NCBI RefSeq assembly: GCF_004297265.1
Contig: NZ_SCUT01000010.1
Coordinates: 1 to 64,000 of the forward strand
Length of the DNA: 64,000 nt
Direction of reading: 5' to 3'
Source: Reyranella sp.
GTDB taxonomy: Bacteria; Pseudomonadota; Alphaproteobacteria; Reyranellales; Reyranellaceae
Both the position numbers and the translations under genes were made by a program. The notes below the pieces were generated by a model. That model saw only the letters and a program-made list of their open reading frames with translations, was not told the origin of the DNA and did no database searches. How positions within the stretch are numbered: the first letter of the stretch is position 1; each line of letters starts with the position of its first letter. Of the stretch, positions 8,488 to 17,180 are shown piece after piece.

Positions 8488-9680
8488 TCACGTATTCGCC
8501 GACCGGTGCACCGTCTTCGTGCGGGTCGCCAGCAGCCTGTCGATGCGGCGGCCATCCATGTCGAGAACCTCGAAGCGCCAGCCACCCACGACGACGGTGT
8601 CGCCCTCCTTGGGCAGGCGACGCATGGCGGCCAGCACCATGCCGGCGACGGTGTGGAAGTCGGCGGTGCGCTTGGCTGTGATGCCCAGCAGCTCACAGAG
8701 TTCGTCGGCCGGCATGCTGCCCGCGACCAGCCACGACCCGTCGTCGCGCTCCTTGGCCTCCGGTTCGGCCGGGCCTTCGTCGGTCTGGAAGGCGCCGACG
8801 ATGGCTTCCAGGATGTCGGCCGTCGTGACGATGCCCAGCAGCTCGCCGTATTCGTCCTGCACCAGGACCATGTGGGCGGGTGAGTTCTTCCGCGTGTCGA
8901 GCATGTCGAACCCGTCCATCGTGTCGGGCACGACGGGCGCGGGCCTGACGAGGGCACGCGGATCGGCGGTGCCGTCGCGAATGAAGGCGTCCAGGAGGTC
9001 GTTCTTGCGGACGACGCCCGCGGCGTCATGATGGCACGTGCGGGCCGGTCGCCCAGCCGCATGACGGCGCTGATCATGCCGCGCTCGCGCGGTTCGATGG
9101 CGCCGGAGGATTCGCCCTCGGCGATCAGCGCCTTGATTTCTTCCGCCGTCACCGCGGAGTCACCGCTCTGCCGTCCGCCCAGCAGGCGGAGGATCGCCTT
9201 GCCCGACACGTCGAGCAGCCATACGAGCGGGGCGGAAATGCGCGCCAGCATCGCCATGCCGGGCGCCACCGTCGCCGCGACGGCCTCGGCGTTGCGCAGC
9301 GCGATCTGCTTCGGCACGAGTTCGCCAACGATCAGCGACAGATAGGTGATGAGGGCGACGACGCTGCCATAGGCCAGCGGTTCGGCGAAGCGCTGGGGCA
9401 TCCCGGTGTCGGCCAGCACCGTCGTGAGACGCGCGCCCAGCGTCGCGCCGGAGAAGGCGCCGGCGAGGATGCCCACGAGGGTGATGCCGATCTGCACCGT
9501 CGAGAGGAAGCGGCCGGGATCCTCCGCCAGGCGCAGTGCCGCGGCGGCGCCGCGCGAGCCGCCCTCGGCCATGGCCTTCAGCCGGCTCCGGCGCGCCGAG
9601 ACGACGGCCAGTTCGGACATTGCGAGGACACCATTGATGAGGATGAGGACGACCGCGATCAGCAGTTCGAATTAGACCAT
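8488..9680 (-). pseudogene. CNNM/CorC-type (DUF21-CBS-CorC_HlyC) membrane protein, disrupted
   Basis: The pieces of one HlyC/CorC gene are collinear but broken twice. First, the frame starting ATG-GTC at 9680 meets TAA as codon 3. The expected first membrane helix follows it (FELLIAVVLILINGVLAM), and an in-frame ATG at 9620 begins MSELAVVSARR. Second, after IMTPR near 9015-9020 the frame jumps to the +1 frame, GVVRKNDLLDAF. About 35-40 residues of the first CBS motif that normally stand between these blocks are missing. The rest (HMVLVQDEYGELLGIVTTADILEAIVG, then the CorC_HlyC domain to 8488) is intact in the second frame. Such proteins are Mg/Co efflux-related. A deletion of this size is not a simple sequencing slip. 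Confidence 0.8.
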
Positions 9681-9799
9681 CGCTTCAGTCTATCTGCGAT
9701 TCGGGTCCGGACGAAGGTGCGACAGGGCGCGGGTTTTGCAGGGGGACGTGCGGGAAATCGCCCCAAAACCCCTCAATTGAAATCGTGTACCTTCGTTCC

Positions 9800-11194
9800 A
9801 TGACCGCTTTGCATGACATGACCGCCGGCGAGTTGCTCGCTGCCTACAAATCCAAGTCGCTGTCGCCCGTCGAGGCCACCGACGCCGTGATCGCCCGCAT
9901 CGAGGCCTGGGAGCCGAAGCTGAAGGCGCTTTATGCGCCTGATTTCGAAGGCGCGCGCAAGGCCGCCAAGGCGTCCGAGGCGCGCTGGCAGAAGGGGGCG
10001 CCGCAGGGTGCGCTGGACGGCGTTCCCATCACCATCAAGGAGAACATTGCCACCAAGGGCGTTCCGGTGCCGCTCGGCACGGCGGCGACCGAGCTGGTGC
10101 CCGCCGCCGCCGACGCGCCCGCTGCGGCGCGCGTGCGCGAGGCGGGCGCGATCATCCTCGCCAAGACCACCATGCCAGACTACGGCATGCTCTCCTCGGG
10201 CCGCAGCTCCTTCCATCCGCTGACGCGCAACCCGTGGAACCTCGCCTGGAATCCCGGCGGCTCCAGCGCCGGCGCGGGGGCCAGTGCGGCGGCGGGCTAT
10301 GGCCCGCTGCATCTCGGCACCGACATCGGCGGCTCGGTGCGCCTGCCGGCGAGCTGGAACGGCATCTTCACCCTGAAGCCCAGCCTCGGCCGCGTGCCGG
10401 TCGATCCGCCGTTCTTCGGCCGTGCCATCGGGCCGATGACGCGCGCCGTCGCGGACTCATGCCTGCTGATGGCCGAACTTTCCAAGCCCGACTGGCGCGA
10501 CCACATGAACCTGCCGCCGGCCGACATCGACTGGAACGCCGGGCCGCTCGAACCGAAGGGCCTCAGGATCGGCCTGCACATGGACGCGGGCTGCGGCATG
10601 CCGGTCGAGCCGGAAACGAAGGCGGCGATCGAGGCGGCGGCGAAGCTGTTCGCGGCGGCCGGTGCGCATGTCGAGCCCGTCGCGCCGTTCATGACCCCCG
10701 CCATGCTCGACCTCCAGGATACCTTCTGGCGGGTGCGGAGCTGGGTCGATTTCTCGGCGCTGAGCCACGCACGCCAGGCGAAGGTGCTGCCCTTCATTGC
10801 CGACTGGTGCCGCGCCGGCGCCGATGTTTCGGGGCCCATGGTGATCCGTGGCGTGAACAACTACATGGCCATCCGCGCCGCCACCGTGAAGGCGACGCAG
10901 CCGTTCGACTACGTGCTATCGCCGACCTCGCCGGTGCCCACCTTCCCGGCCGAATGGGAGATGCCCTCCAACGACGTGAACCGGGCGATGGACCACATCG
11001 GCTTCACCATGCCCTACAACATGAGCGAACAGCCGGCCGCCTCGATCAACTGCGCCTACACGAAGGAAGGCAAACCGATCGGCCTCCAGATCTCGGGCCG
11101 CCGCTTCGACGATTCCGGCGTGTTGCGTATCTCTAAGTGGTTCGAGAGCGTGCGCGGCGCGCAGAAGAAGTGGCCGGAGCCGCCGACCCCTTAA
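9800..11194 (+). CDS. Amidase-signature family amidase
   Basis: 464 residues from ATG 9800 (a GTG 15 bases upstream also exists). The full Ser-cisSer-Lys triad is visible: K80 in VPITIKEN, cis-Ser S155 in GGSSAG, and nucleophile S179 in DIGGSVRLP, with the 24-residue spacing between the two serines normal for the family. It resembles GatA and aryl-acylamidases but has no gatB/gatC neighbours, so a catabolic amidase is more likely than the tRNA amidotransferase subunit. The substrate cannot be deduced. Confidence 0.9.
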   Translation: MTALHDMTAGELLAAYKSKSLSPVEATDAVIARIEAWEPKLKALYAPDFEGARKAAKASEARWQKGAPQGALDGVPITIKENIATKGVPVPLGTAATELVPAAADAPAAARVREAGAIILAKTTMPDYGMLSSGRSSFHPLTRNPWNLAWNPGGSSAGAGASAAAGYGPLHLGTDIGGSVRLPASWNGIFTLKPSLGRVPVDPPFFGRAIGPMTRAVADSCLLMAELSKPDWRDHMNLPPADIDWNAGPLEPKGLRIGLHMDAGCGMPVEPETKAAIEAAAKLFAAAGAHVEPVAPFMTPAMLDLQDTFWRVRSWVDFSALSHARQAKVLPFIADWCRAGADVSGPMVIRGVNNYMAIRAATVKATQPFDYVLSPTSPVPTFPAEWEMPSNDVNRAMDHIGFTMPYNMSEQPAASINCAYTKEGKPIGLQISGRRFDDSGVLRISKWFESVRGAQKKWPEPPTP

Positions 11195-11198
11195 GAAG

Positions 11199-11274
11199 TC
11201 CCGTCGTCCTGAGCGCAGCGCCCCCTCGGATGCCTCGGGGCAGGCTCCGTCGCGTAGTCGAAGGACCTCTCTTA
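11199..11274 (+). repeat. Left inverted-repeat arm flanking a GIY-YIG gene
   Basis: cccgtcgtcctgagcgc begins at 11199 and gtcgaaggacctctctta ends at 11274; both blocks match the complement of the right arm at 11559-11611. The middle of the arm differs and is longer here, so each arm is itself a small imperfect hairpin. The last base overlaps the ATG of the enclosed gene. Confidence 0.85.
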
Positions 11275-11561
11275 TGCGTCAACCTGTCGTTTACATCCTT
11301 GCAAGCGCGATGGGGCGGGCGCTCTACATTGGGGTCACGACAGACATGTCGCGACGCCTGGAGGAACATCGGCTTGGGCGTGTTGCTCACACGGCGAAGT
11401 ACAGGATTGATCGCCTGATCTACCTCGAGCCTTTCGAGACGGCTCCCGACGCAATCGCCCGGGAGAAGCAGTTGAAAGGCTGGACCAGGGCGAAGAAGAT
11501 CGCCCTGATCAATCGCTCGAATCCGGACTGGCGCGATCTCGCCGGCGAGATCGGCGGTTAA
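11274..11561 (+). CDS. Small GIY-YIG nuclease-domain protein
   Basis: 95 residues, essentially one GIY-YIG domain: VYILAS and LYIGVT correspond to the GIY and YIG strands. The conserved Arg is in DMSRRLEEHR and the catalytic Glu in AIAREKQLKGW. It belongs to the short stand-alone (COG2827-like) group whose role is unknown. Start and stop codons lie inside or directly against two inverted-repeat arms, so gene plus arms look like one unit dropped between the amidase and the racemase genes. Confidence 0.88.
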   Translation: MRQPVVYILASAMGRALYIGVTTDMSRRLEEHRLGRVAHTAKYRIDRLIYLEPFETAPDAIAREKQLKGWTRAKKIALINRSNPDWRDLAGEIGG

Positions 11562-11611
11562 GAGAGGTCCTTCGACTTCGCGCCTTCGGCGCCGCGCTCA
11601 GGACGACGGGG
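11559..11611 (-). repeat. Right inverted-repeat arm flanking a GIY-YIG gene
   Basis: It begins with the TAA stop of the GIY-YIG gene and reads taagagaggtccttcgac, ending gcgctcaggacgacggg. It is the reverse complement of the left arm except for the central loop (cgccttcggcg). The motif closely resembles the 'GTCATCCTGAGCGCAGCGAAGGA' type of palindromic repeat scattered in many proteobacterial genomes. Confidence 0.85.
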
Positions 11612-11617
11612 ATGTAG

Positions 11618-12298
11618 TTGAAGGCACGGCAAAAACCCCTCGGTATCCTGATGCTCGATACGCGGTTTCCGCGGATCGTGGGGGATGTCGGGAATGCGGC
11701 GTCGTACGACTTCCCGGTGATCTTCCGGAAGATGGAGGGCATAGGGTCGGCGGACGCGGTGGCGGCGCATCCCGATCGGGCGCGCGTGCTGGCGGCATTG
11801 AAGGCGAATGCCGAGGCGCTGGCGGCGGAAGGGGTTGTCGGGCTCGGCACGAGCTGCGGGTTCCTCGCGCTCTATCAGGACGATCTCGCCGCCGTGTCGC
11901 CGGTGCCGGTCGCGACGTCGGCGCTGTTGCACATCAAAGGGCTGAAGGACCGCAAGGCCGGCGTGATCACCGCCTCGGCCAAGAACCTGACGCCGGGGCA
12001 TCTCGCGGCGGTCGGCGCGCCGGTCGATACGCCGGTGATCGGGCTGCCCGAGGGCAGTTCGTTTGCCGGCACCTTCCTGCGCAACGGGCTGACGCTCGAT
12101 CGCGAGGCGGTCGAGCGCGAGGTCGTCGCCGCGGGACGCGATCTTCTGGAACGGTATCCGGATGTGGATACGGTGGTGCTCGAATGCACCAACCTGCCGC
12201 CCTACAAGCCGGCGCTGGAACAGGCGCTCGGCCTGCCGGTGCTGGACGTTCTCGATCTGCTGAAGGACTTCTACCGCGAGGTCAGCGCGCGGCGTTGA
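11618..12298 (+). CDS. Aspartate/glutamate-racemase-like protein
   Basis: 226 residues. Two cysteine motifs, GTSCGFLALYQ and VLECTNLPPY, occupy the positions of the two catalytic cysteines of the Asp/Glu/hydantoin racemase superfamily. The opening PLGILMLDTRFPRIVGDVGNA is typical of a poorly characterised subgroup. Start TTG 11618 directly follows the repeat arm and keeps the conserved first strand; the next ATG (about 11651) would cut into it. The repeat insertion may have replaced the native leader. The last 17 bases overlap the convergent dctM gene. Confidence 0.72.
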   Translation: MKARQKPLGILMLDTRFPRIVGDVGNAASYDFPVIFRKMEGIGSADAVAAHPDRARVLAALKANAEALAAEGVVGLGTSCGFLALYQDDLAAVSPVPVATSALLHIKGLKDRKAGVITASAKNLTPGHLAAVGAPVDTPVIGLPEGSSFAGTFLRNGLTLDREAVEREVVAAGRDLLERYPDVDTVVLECTNLPPYKPALEQALGLPVLDVLDLLKDFYREVSARR

Positions 12299-13601
12299 CC
12301 ATCATGTCCGGCAGGAAGCTCACCAGGCCCGGAAAGAAGTAGAGCAGCGCCAGGCACAGCACCATGGTGAGGAAGAACGGCAGCGAGACCTTGCCGATCC
12401 AGAAGATCGATTTTCCGGTCATGCCCTGCAGCACGAACAGGTTGAAGCCGACCGGCGGCGTGATCTGGGCCATCTCGACGACGATGGTGATGAAGATGCC
12501 GAACCAGATCTTGTCGATGCCGGCCTGTTCGATCATCGGCAGCACGATGGCGGCGGTCAGCACGATCATCGAGATGCCGTCGAGGAAGCAGCCGAGGATG
12601 ATGTAGAGCACGGCCAGCACCAGGATCAGCATGCCGGGCGTCAGACCCATTGCGGCGATGGTCTCGGCGAGGTGGCGCGGCAGGCCGGTGAAGCCCATGG
12701 CCAGCTTGAGGAACGAGGCGCCCGCCAGGATCAGCAGGATCATCGAGGTCAGGCGCGTGGCGCCCATCACGCTGTCCCAGAAGTTCCGGAGCGTCAGGCG
12801 CCGCTGCCAGAAGGCGATGGCGAAGGAGCCGATCACGCCGAAAGCGGCCGATTCGGTCGCGGTGGCGACTCCCGAATAAATCGATCCCAGCACGAGCAGG
12901 ATCAGCAGTACGACCGGGATCAGCGAGCTCGATTCGCGCAGCTTTTCCTTGAGCGGCATCGCCGGATCGGGCGGCGGGATCTTCGTCGGATTGAGCAGCG
13001 ACCAGCCGGCGACATAGGCCATCATCAGGCCGGCCAGCAGGACGCCCGGGATGATGCCGGCCGCAAACAACTTGGCGATTGAGACTTCGGCCTGCACGCC
13101 ATAGACGATCATGATCAGTGACGGCGGGATCAGCAGGCCGAGCGTGCCGGCGCCCGACAGGCTGCCGATGGCGATGGCGTCGGGATAGCCGCGGCGGCGC
13201 AGCTCGGGCACGGTCATCTTGCCGATCGTGGCGCAGGTCGCGGCCGAGGAGCCCGAGACGGCGGCGAAGATGGTGCAGCCGATGATGTTGGTGTGGACCA
13301 GCCGGCCGGGCAGGCGGCGCATCCAGGGCGCGAGGCCGCGGAACATCTCCTCCGATATGGCTGTGCGGAACAGCACCTCGCCCATCCAGATGAAGAGCGG
13401 CAGCGCCGTCAGCGTCCAGGACGACAGGTCGGAGAAAACGACGGTCGCCATCGCGTCGCCGGCGGGCTTGGCCGGCGCGAACATCCACATGACGGTGATC
13501 GACACGCCGATCATGCTCATGCCGATCCAGATGCCGGTACCGAACAGGAAGAAGAGGGCGCAGATCGCGAGCAGCGCGATCTGGGCGTCGATGCTGCCCA
13601 T
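12282..13601 (-). CDS. dctM: TRAP transporter large permease subunit (DctM-like)
   Basis: 439 residues, strongly hydrophobic, about 12 membrane segments. Family blocks include HTNIIGCTIFAAVSGSSAATCATIG, GTLGLLIPPSLIMIVYG and ITPPVGFNLFVLQG. It is the channel subunit of a tripartite ATP-independent periplasmic transporter driven by the sodium or proton gradient. Start ATG 13601 shares one base with the dctQ stop (TGATG), showing translational coupling. It is the last gene of the dctP-dctQ-dctM operon. Confidence 0.95.
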   Translation of the reverse strand: MGSIDAQIALLAICALFFLFGTGIWIGMSMIGVSITVMWMFAPAKPAGDAMATVVFSDLSSWTLTALPLFIWMGEVLFRTAISEEMFRGLAPWMRRLPGRLVHTNIIGCTIFAAVSGSSAATCATIGKMTVPELRRRGYPDAIAIGSLSGAGTLGLLIPPSLIMIVYGVQAEVSIAKLFAAGIIPGVLLAGLMMAYVAGWSLLNPTKIPPPDPAMPLKEKLRESSSLIPVVLLILLVLGSIYSGVATATESAAFGVIGSFAIAFWQRRLTLRNFWDSVMGATRLTSMILLILAGASFLKLAMGFTGLPRHLAETIAAMGLTPGMLILVLAVLYIILGCFLDGISMIVLTAAIVLPMIEQAGIDKIWFGIFITIVVEMAQITPPVGFNLFVLQGMTGKSIFWIGKVSLPFFLTMVLCLALLYFFPGLVSFLPDMMVNAAR

Positions 13602-14158
13602 CAGCGCTCCAGGTGGGCGGCTTCCTCGCCCGAGGGTTCTTCCATGAGGGGGCCGCCCGTCGCGACCACGACGAGCTGTTCGACAACGGCGATGCACAGG
13701 ACCACCGCACCGAGCGCCATGCCGACCTGCGGGATCCACAGCGGGATGACGATCAGCCCGGTCGAGACGTCGTTGATGTCGTAGGATTGCCAGCAGAGCT
13801 TGACCGAGAACCAGGCGAGATAGCCGGTCAGGAGGCTGCCGAGCACCAGGCACCAGATCTCGGCAAGGCGCCGCGGCATTCCCTGCAGGCGCTGCAGGAA
13901 CAGCGTCACCCGGATGTGCTCACCGCGGCCGAAGGTCGAGGCGAGCGCCAGGAAGGCCGAGGCGAGCATGGCGTAACCCGCGAACTCGTCCGCCGAGCGC
14001 GCCACGTAGGTGATCGGGTTGGGCAGGCCGAAGGTCTGCTCGATCCACAGGCCGACGCCCGGGCCGACCGAGTAGAGGACGAAGACCAGGAGCAGCACCA
14101 TGAAGATGCCGCCCAGGATCCCCGTCACCTCGTAGAGTGTCTTCAGCGCGGACCGCAC
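13601..14158 (-). CDS. dctQ: TRAP transporter small permease subunit (DctQ-like)
   Basis: About 185 residues with four membrane helices and the DctQ pattern: ADEFAGYAMLASAFLALASTFGRGEHIRVTLF in the middle and PLWIPQVGMALGAVVLC near the end. GTG 14158 starts just before the first helix (VRSALKTLYEVTGILGG) and leaves 13 bases after dctP. An ATG at 14209 in the same frame would overlap dctP by 38 bases, so the start is uncertain. It anchors the large permease. Confidence 0.88.
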   Translation of the reverse strand: MRSALKTLYEVTGILGGIFMVLLLVFVLYSVGPGVGLWIEQTFGLPNPITYVARSADEFAGYAMLASAFLALASTFGRGEHIRVTLFLQRLQGMPRRLAEIWCLVLGSLLTGYLAWFSVKLCWQSYDINDVSTGLIVIPLWIPQVGMALGAVVLCIAVVEQLVVVATGGPLMEEPSGEEAAHLER

Positions 14159-14171
14159 GGGAGCGGACGGC

Positions 14172-15140
14172 CTAGTTCTTGTTGTAGGCGTCGACCACGG
14201 CCTTGCCATCGGCGCCGGCCTTCTCGAGCCACTCGGCCGTCAGCTTCTTGCCCAGCTCCTTGTATTCGGCGGCGAGCTTGGGCGAGGGCGGCTGTACCTT
14301 CATGCCGTTCTTGGCGAGAGTCTCGAGGAAGCCGGCGGAGAGTCGCTCGGCTTCGGCCCAGCCGGCGGCTTCGGCCTTGGCGGCCTCGGCCAGCACCACT
14401 TTCTTGGTCGCGTCGTCGAGCTTGTCGAACGCGGCCTTGTTCAACAGCACGGCATTCTTCGGCAGCCAGGCCTGGGTGTCGTAGAAGTGGGTGAGCTGCT
14501 CCCACACCTTGGAGTCGACGCCGGTGGCGCCCGAGGAAATGAACGAATCGACCTTGCCGGTGGCCAGTGCCTGGCTGAGTTCGGCGGCCTGGATGGTGAT
14601 GGGCTGGGCGCCGGTCAGCTCGGCGATGCGCGAGGTGCCGCGATTGTAGGCGCGGAACTTCATGCCCTTCATGTCCGAGAGCTGGTTCACTTCCTTCTTG
14701 GCGTAGAGGCCCTGGGGCGGCCACGGCACGGCGAACAGGACCATCATGCCCTGGGCGGCGGCCTTCTTCTCCAGCACCGGCTTCTGCGCCGCCCACAGCT
14801 TCTTCGCTTCGGGGAACGAGCTCGCCAGGAAGGGCACGACGTCGACACCATAGACCGGGTCTTCATTCTCGAAGTTCGAGACCAGGATTTCGCCGATCGG
14901 GGCCTGGCCCGTCTGCACGGCACGCTTGATTTCGGGAGCCTTGAACAGCGAGGCGCCGGGATGAACGACGATTTCGAGCTTGCCGCCCGAGCTCGTCTTC
15001 ACGGCGTCGGCGAACTTCTGGAGATTGACCGTGTGGTAGTTGGTGGCGGGGTAGGCGGCCGGCAGATCCCACTTGGTCTGGGCGAAAGCGGGCGTGGCAA
15101 GCAGGGTCGCGGCGGTGGCGAGTAGAAGTCTGCGCTTCAT
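14172..15140 (-). CDS. dctP: TRAP transporter substrate-binding protein (DctP-like)
   Basis: 322 residues with a cleavable signal peptide (MKRRLLLATAATLLATPAFA, then Q). The mature part has the DctP features: FADAVKTSSGGKLEIVVHPG, MKGMKFRAYNRGTSRIAELTGAQP (containing the Arg that binds carboxylates) and WEQLTHFYDTQAW. It binds an organic acid in the periplasm and hands it to DctQM. It has a good gggaga Shine-Dalgarno sequence and is first in the operon. Confidence 0.93.
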   Translation of the reverse strand: MKRRLLLATAATLLATPAFAQTKWDLPAAYPATNYHTVNLQKFADAVKTSSGGKLEIVVHPGASLFKAPEIKRAVQTGQAPIGEILVSNFENEDPVYGVDVVPFLASSFPEAKKLWAAQKPVLEKKAAAQGMMVLFAVPWPPQGLYAKKEVNQLSDMKGMKFRAYNRGTSRIAELTGAQPITIQAAELSQALATGKVDSFISSGATGVDSKVWEQLTHFYDTQAWLPKNAVLLNKAAFDKLDDATKKVVLAEAAKAEAAGWAEAERLSAGFLETLAKNGMKVQPPSPKLAAEYKELGKKLTAEWLEKAGADGKAVVDAYNKN

Positions 15141-15188
15141 GGTGAAATCTCCCGAAAAGGTCCCCCGGCGCTGATCGTTACAACGGCC

Positions 15189-16124
15189 TCAACGGGGCAG
15201 CAAGCGGCGGTAGAGCGGCTGCAGCAGGGTGGGGATGATATAGATCGGGAACTGCACCGCGGCGATGAACAGGAAGATGTCGGGATCGGCCGTCGCCGGC
15301 AGGACCGCCATGAGCAGCGCATTGTGCCTCCCGCCCGAGCAGTAGCCGACCGTTAGCGCACTCCGGCGGTCGAGGAACGGCCAGGTTGCGACCGCCATCA
15401 CCAGATTGCACAGGAGCATCCCTCCGAAGGAGCCGGCGACGAAGCCCGCGAGCTTCACAGGCTCGGTCAGCGCGCGGGCGACGACGCCATCCATCAGCGG
15501 GATGGCAAACACCATCAGCACGACCACCGAGATCCCATCGAGGGTCGGGCCGGCCGCGACGAGGCGAGGCCCCAGCCAGCGACGGATGACGAGCGCCCCG
15601 ACCAGCGCGATGGCGACGATCATCGCCAGCCTCAGACTGAGGTCGAGCAGGCCGATCTTGAGATCGAAGCCCAGCAGCCACAGCGCCAGCGGCGGCAGCG
15701 TGAAGGGCACCAGGAAGTTGGTGAACAGCGAGAGCAGCAGGGCGAGCGAGGAATCGAGGCGCAGGAAGGTGGCCGTCGTCGCTGCCGAAATGATGCCGGG
15801 CGCCATGGCGCTGAGGCAGAGCGCGGTGACGAGGCTCGGCCACAGGCCCAGCCCCTGCCAGACCGGCCAGACGACGAGCGGCACCGCGACGAGGTTGAGC
15901 ACCGCCAGCAGAAGTGCGGGGCCGGGCCGGCGCAGCAGTGCGGAGAGGCGGTCCCAGTCCATCCGCGCCAGGGCCAGCATCAGCAGGATCACGACCAGCG
16001 GCAGCAGCAGCGGCCGCGCCGCGGCGGCGAGGTCCTGGAACAGCAGGCCGAGCAAAAGCGAGAAGGGCAGGAAGGTGGTGGCGCGACCTCCCATGCGCTG
16101 CATGACCACGAGGAGCGGATTCAT
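15189..16124 (-). CDS. Bile-acid:sodium-symporter-like (BASS) membrane transporter
   Basis: 311 residues with about ten hydrophobic helices. LCLSAMAPGIISAATTATFLRLDSSLALLLSLFTNFLVPF and TVGYCSGGRHNALLMAVLPATADPDIFLFIAA resemble the two crossing-helix motifs of BASS-family sodium symporters. Start ATG 16124 was chosen because the first helix follows; upstream in-frame sequence is hydrophilic and overlaps the divergent gene. The substrate is presumably an organic anion. It stands between the TRAP operon and a divergent creatininase-like gene. Confidence 0.72.
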   Translation of the reverse strand: MNPLLVVMQRMGGRATTFLPFSLLLGLLFQDLAAAARPLLLPLVVILLMLALARMDWDRLSALLRRPGPALLLAVLNLVAVPLVVWPVWQGLGLWPSLVTALCLSAMAPGIISAATTATFLRLDSSLALLLSLFTNFLVPFTLPPLALWLLGFDLKIGLLDLSLRLAMIVAIALVGALVIRRWLGPRLVAAGPTLDGISVVVLMVFAIPLMDGVVARALTEPVKLAGFVAGSFGGMLLCNLVMAVATWPFLDRRSALTVGYCSGGRHNALLMAVLPATADPDIFLFIAAVQFPIYIIPTLLQPLYRRLLPR

Positions 16125-16158
16125 TGAAGCCAGCGTAGCACGTGCTAGCCTGCCGCCG

Positions 16159-16713
16159 ATGAACACTCCGCGCGGCGTCTGGCTCGACGATCTCACCCGG
16201 CAGGAAGCCATTTCCCGGTTCGACGGCAATACCGTCGTCGTCATTCCGGTCGCGTCAGGCGGTCCGGACCTGCCTCACCTGCCGCTCAAGACGGCGACGG
16301 TGATCGCCCGTGCGCTCGGGCAGAAGCTGCTGGAGCGGCTGGCGATCGTCATGGCGGCTGTCGTGGATGCCGATTCCATCCGGCAGAGGAACATGCTGGG
16401 CCAAATCCTGGCGGCGCGCCTGGACGGGCTGCGGTCGCTTGGCGCGCGGCGCCTTGCGATTCTCGACGTGGGTCCTTCACACGACACACCGTTCGACATT
16501 GCAGGTGATGTGCTGTTTCTGCGCGCCTGCGATCGATCCGACCCAGACGAATACATCACCTCTTGCATGATGGCGCTGGACCCGCGGAGCGTTCGAATGT
16601 CGCTGTTGCCCGCCGGCTCGCGCAGCGACGCCTTCGGCGGCGAGCGCGGCATGTCGGGCGAGGTCGATGCCATCGCCGCGGCCCTCGTTTCGAGGTGGCC
16701 CAATCTCGGTTGA
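16159..16713 (+). CDS. Creatininase-family-like protein without the metal ligands
   Basis: 184 residues. The start GVWLDDLTRQEA....NTVVVIPV and HLPLKTATVIARAL align with the opening of creatininase/MftE-type amidohydrolases, which read EHGPHLPL..D. Here the metal-binding Glu, first His and Asp are replaced (SGGPDLPHLPLKTA). The later GGHGGN block is DVGPSHD, and the GEIETS block is DEYITSCMMAL. The protein is also shorter than the usual 240-260 residues. It is therefore probably a non-catalytic relative. It is divergent from the BASS gene by 34 bases. Confidence 0.55.
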   Translation: MNTPRGVWLDDLTRQEAISRFDGNTVVVIPVASGGPDLPHLPLKTATVIARALGQKLLERLAIVMAAVVDADSIRQRNMLGQILAARLDGLRSLGARRLAILDVGPSHDTPFDIAGDVLFLRACDRSDPDEYITSCMMALDPRSVRMSLLPAGSRSDAFGGERGMSGEVDAIAAALVSRWPNLG

Positions 16714-16747
16714 CGGTACGATACCTTACGCTATAGCGCTTGCAGCC

Positions 16748-17122
16748 ATGCCGCTGCACTGGACCGTCGACTCCAAGGAAAAGCTCGTGATCGCGACCGC
16801 CGAAGGCGCTGTCACCCGTGCGGAAATCGAGAAATACCTCACGATGATGAACGGCGCCGGCGCCTCGTCTTACCGCAAGCTGTTCGACTGCAGTCGCGGC
16901 GATACCGCGATGACCGCGGAGGACATGCTGGCAATCGGGGTCCAGATCCGCGCACGACATGCCAATGTCGGAACGCTGGGACCGCTCGCCATCGTCGTAC
17001 CTCCAGCCAAGTCCGAACGGGTTTCGCGCGTGCTGGGGATCCTCGCCGCGGCCGACCGCCCCATGCGGATCTTTTCCGATGCAGAAACGGCGCGGCGCTG
17101 GATCGGGAGCTTGCCGAAGTAG
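16748..17122 (+). CDS. Hypothetical SpoIIAA/STAS-like protein
   Basis: 124 residues: MPLHWTVDSKEKLVIATAEGAVTRAEIEKYLTMM, then a central KLFDCSRGDTAM strand and LGPLAIVVPPAKSERVSRVLG. The alternating beta/alpha layout of about 120 residues resembles small SpoIIAA-like (STAS/SEC14) proteins common in alphaproteobacteria. No catalytic motif is seen. The start is at ATG 16748, where the family-like region begins. Confidence 0.5.
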   Translation: MPLHWTVDSKEKLVIATAEGAVTRAEIEKYLTMMNGAGASSYRKLFDCSRGDTAMTAEDMLAIGVQIRARHANVGTLGPLAIVVPPAKSERVSRVLGILAAADRPMRIFSDAETARRWIGSLPK

Positions 17123-17180
17123 GCGGCGCAGCGCGCCGTTATCGGCTATGGTTGCGGCTCAAGCGCAAGCAGGAGTTTTC

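Noticed and set aside
9785..11194. GatA subunit of the tRNA amidotransferase
   Set aside because: gatB and gatC are absent from the neighbourhood and the sequence fits general amidases equally well.
11618..12298. Racemase gene as cargo of the GIY-YIG repeat unit
   Set aside because: The right arm ends before its start codon and the protein has an ordinary chromosomal composition; it is a neighbour, not part of the unit.
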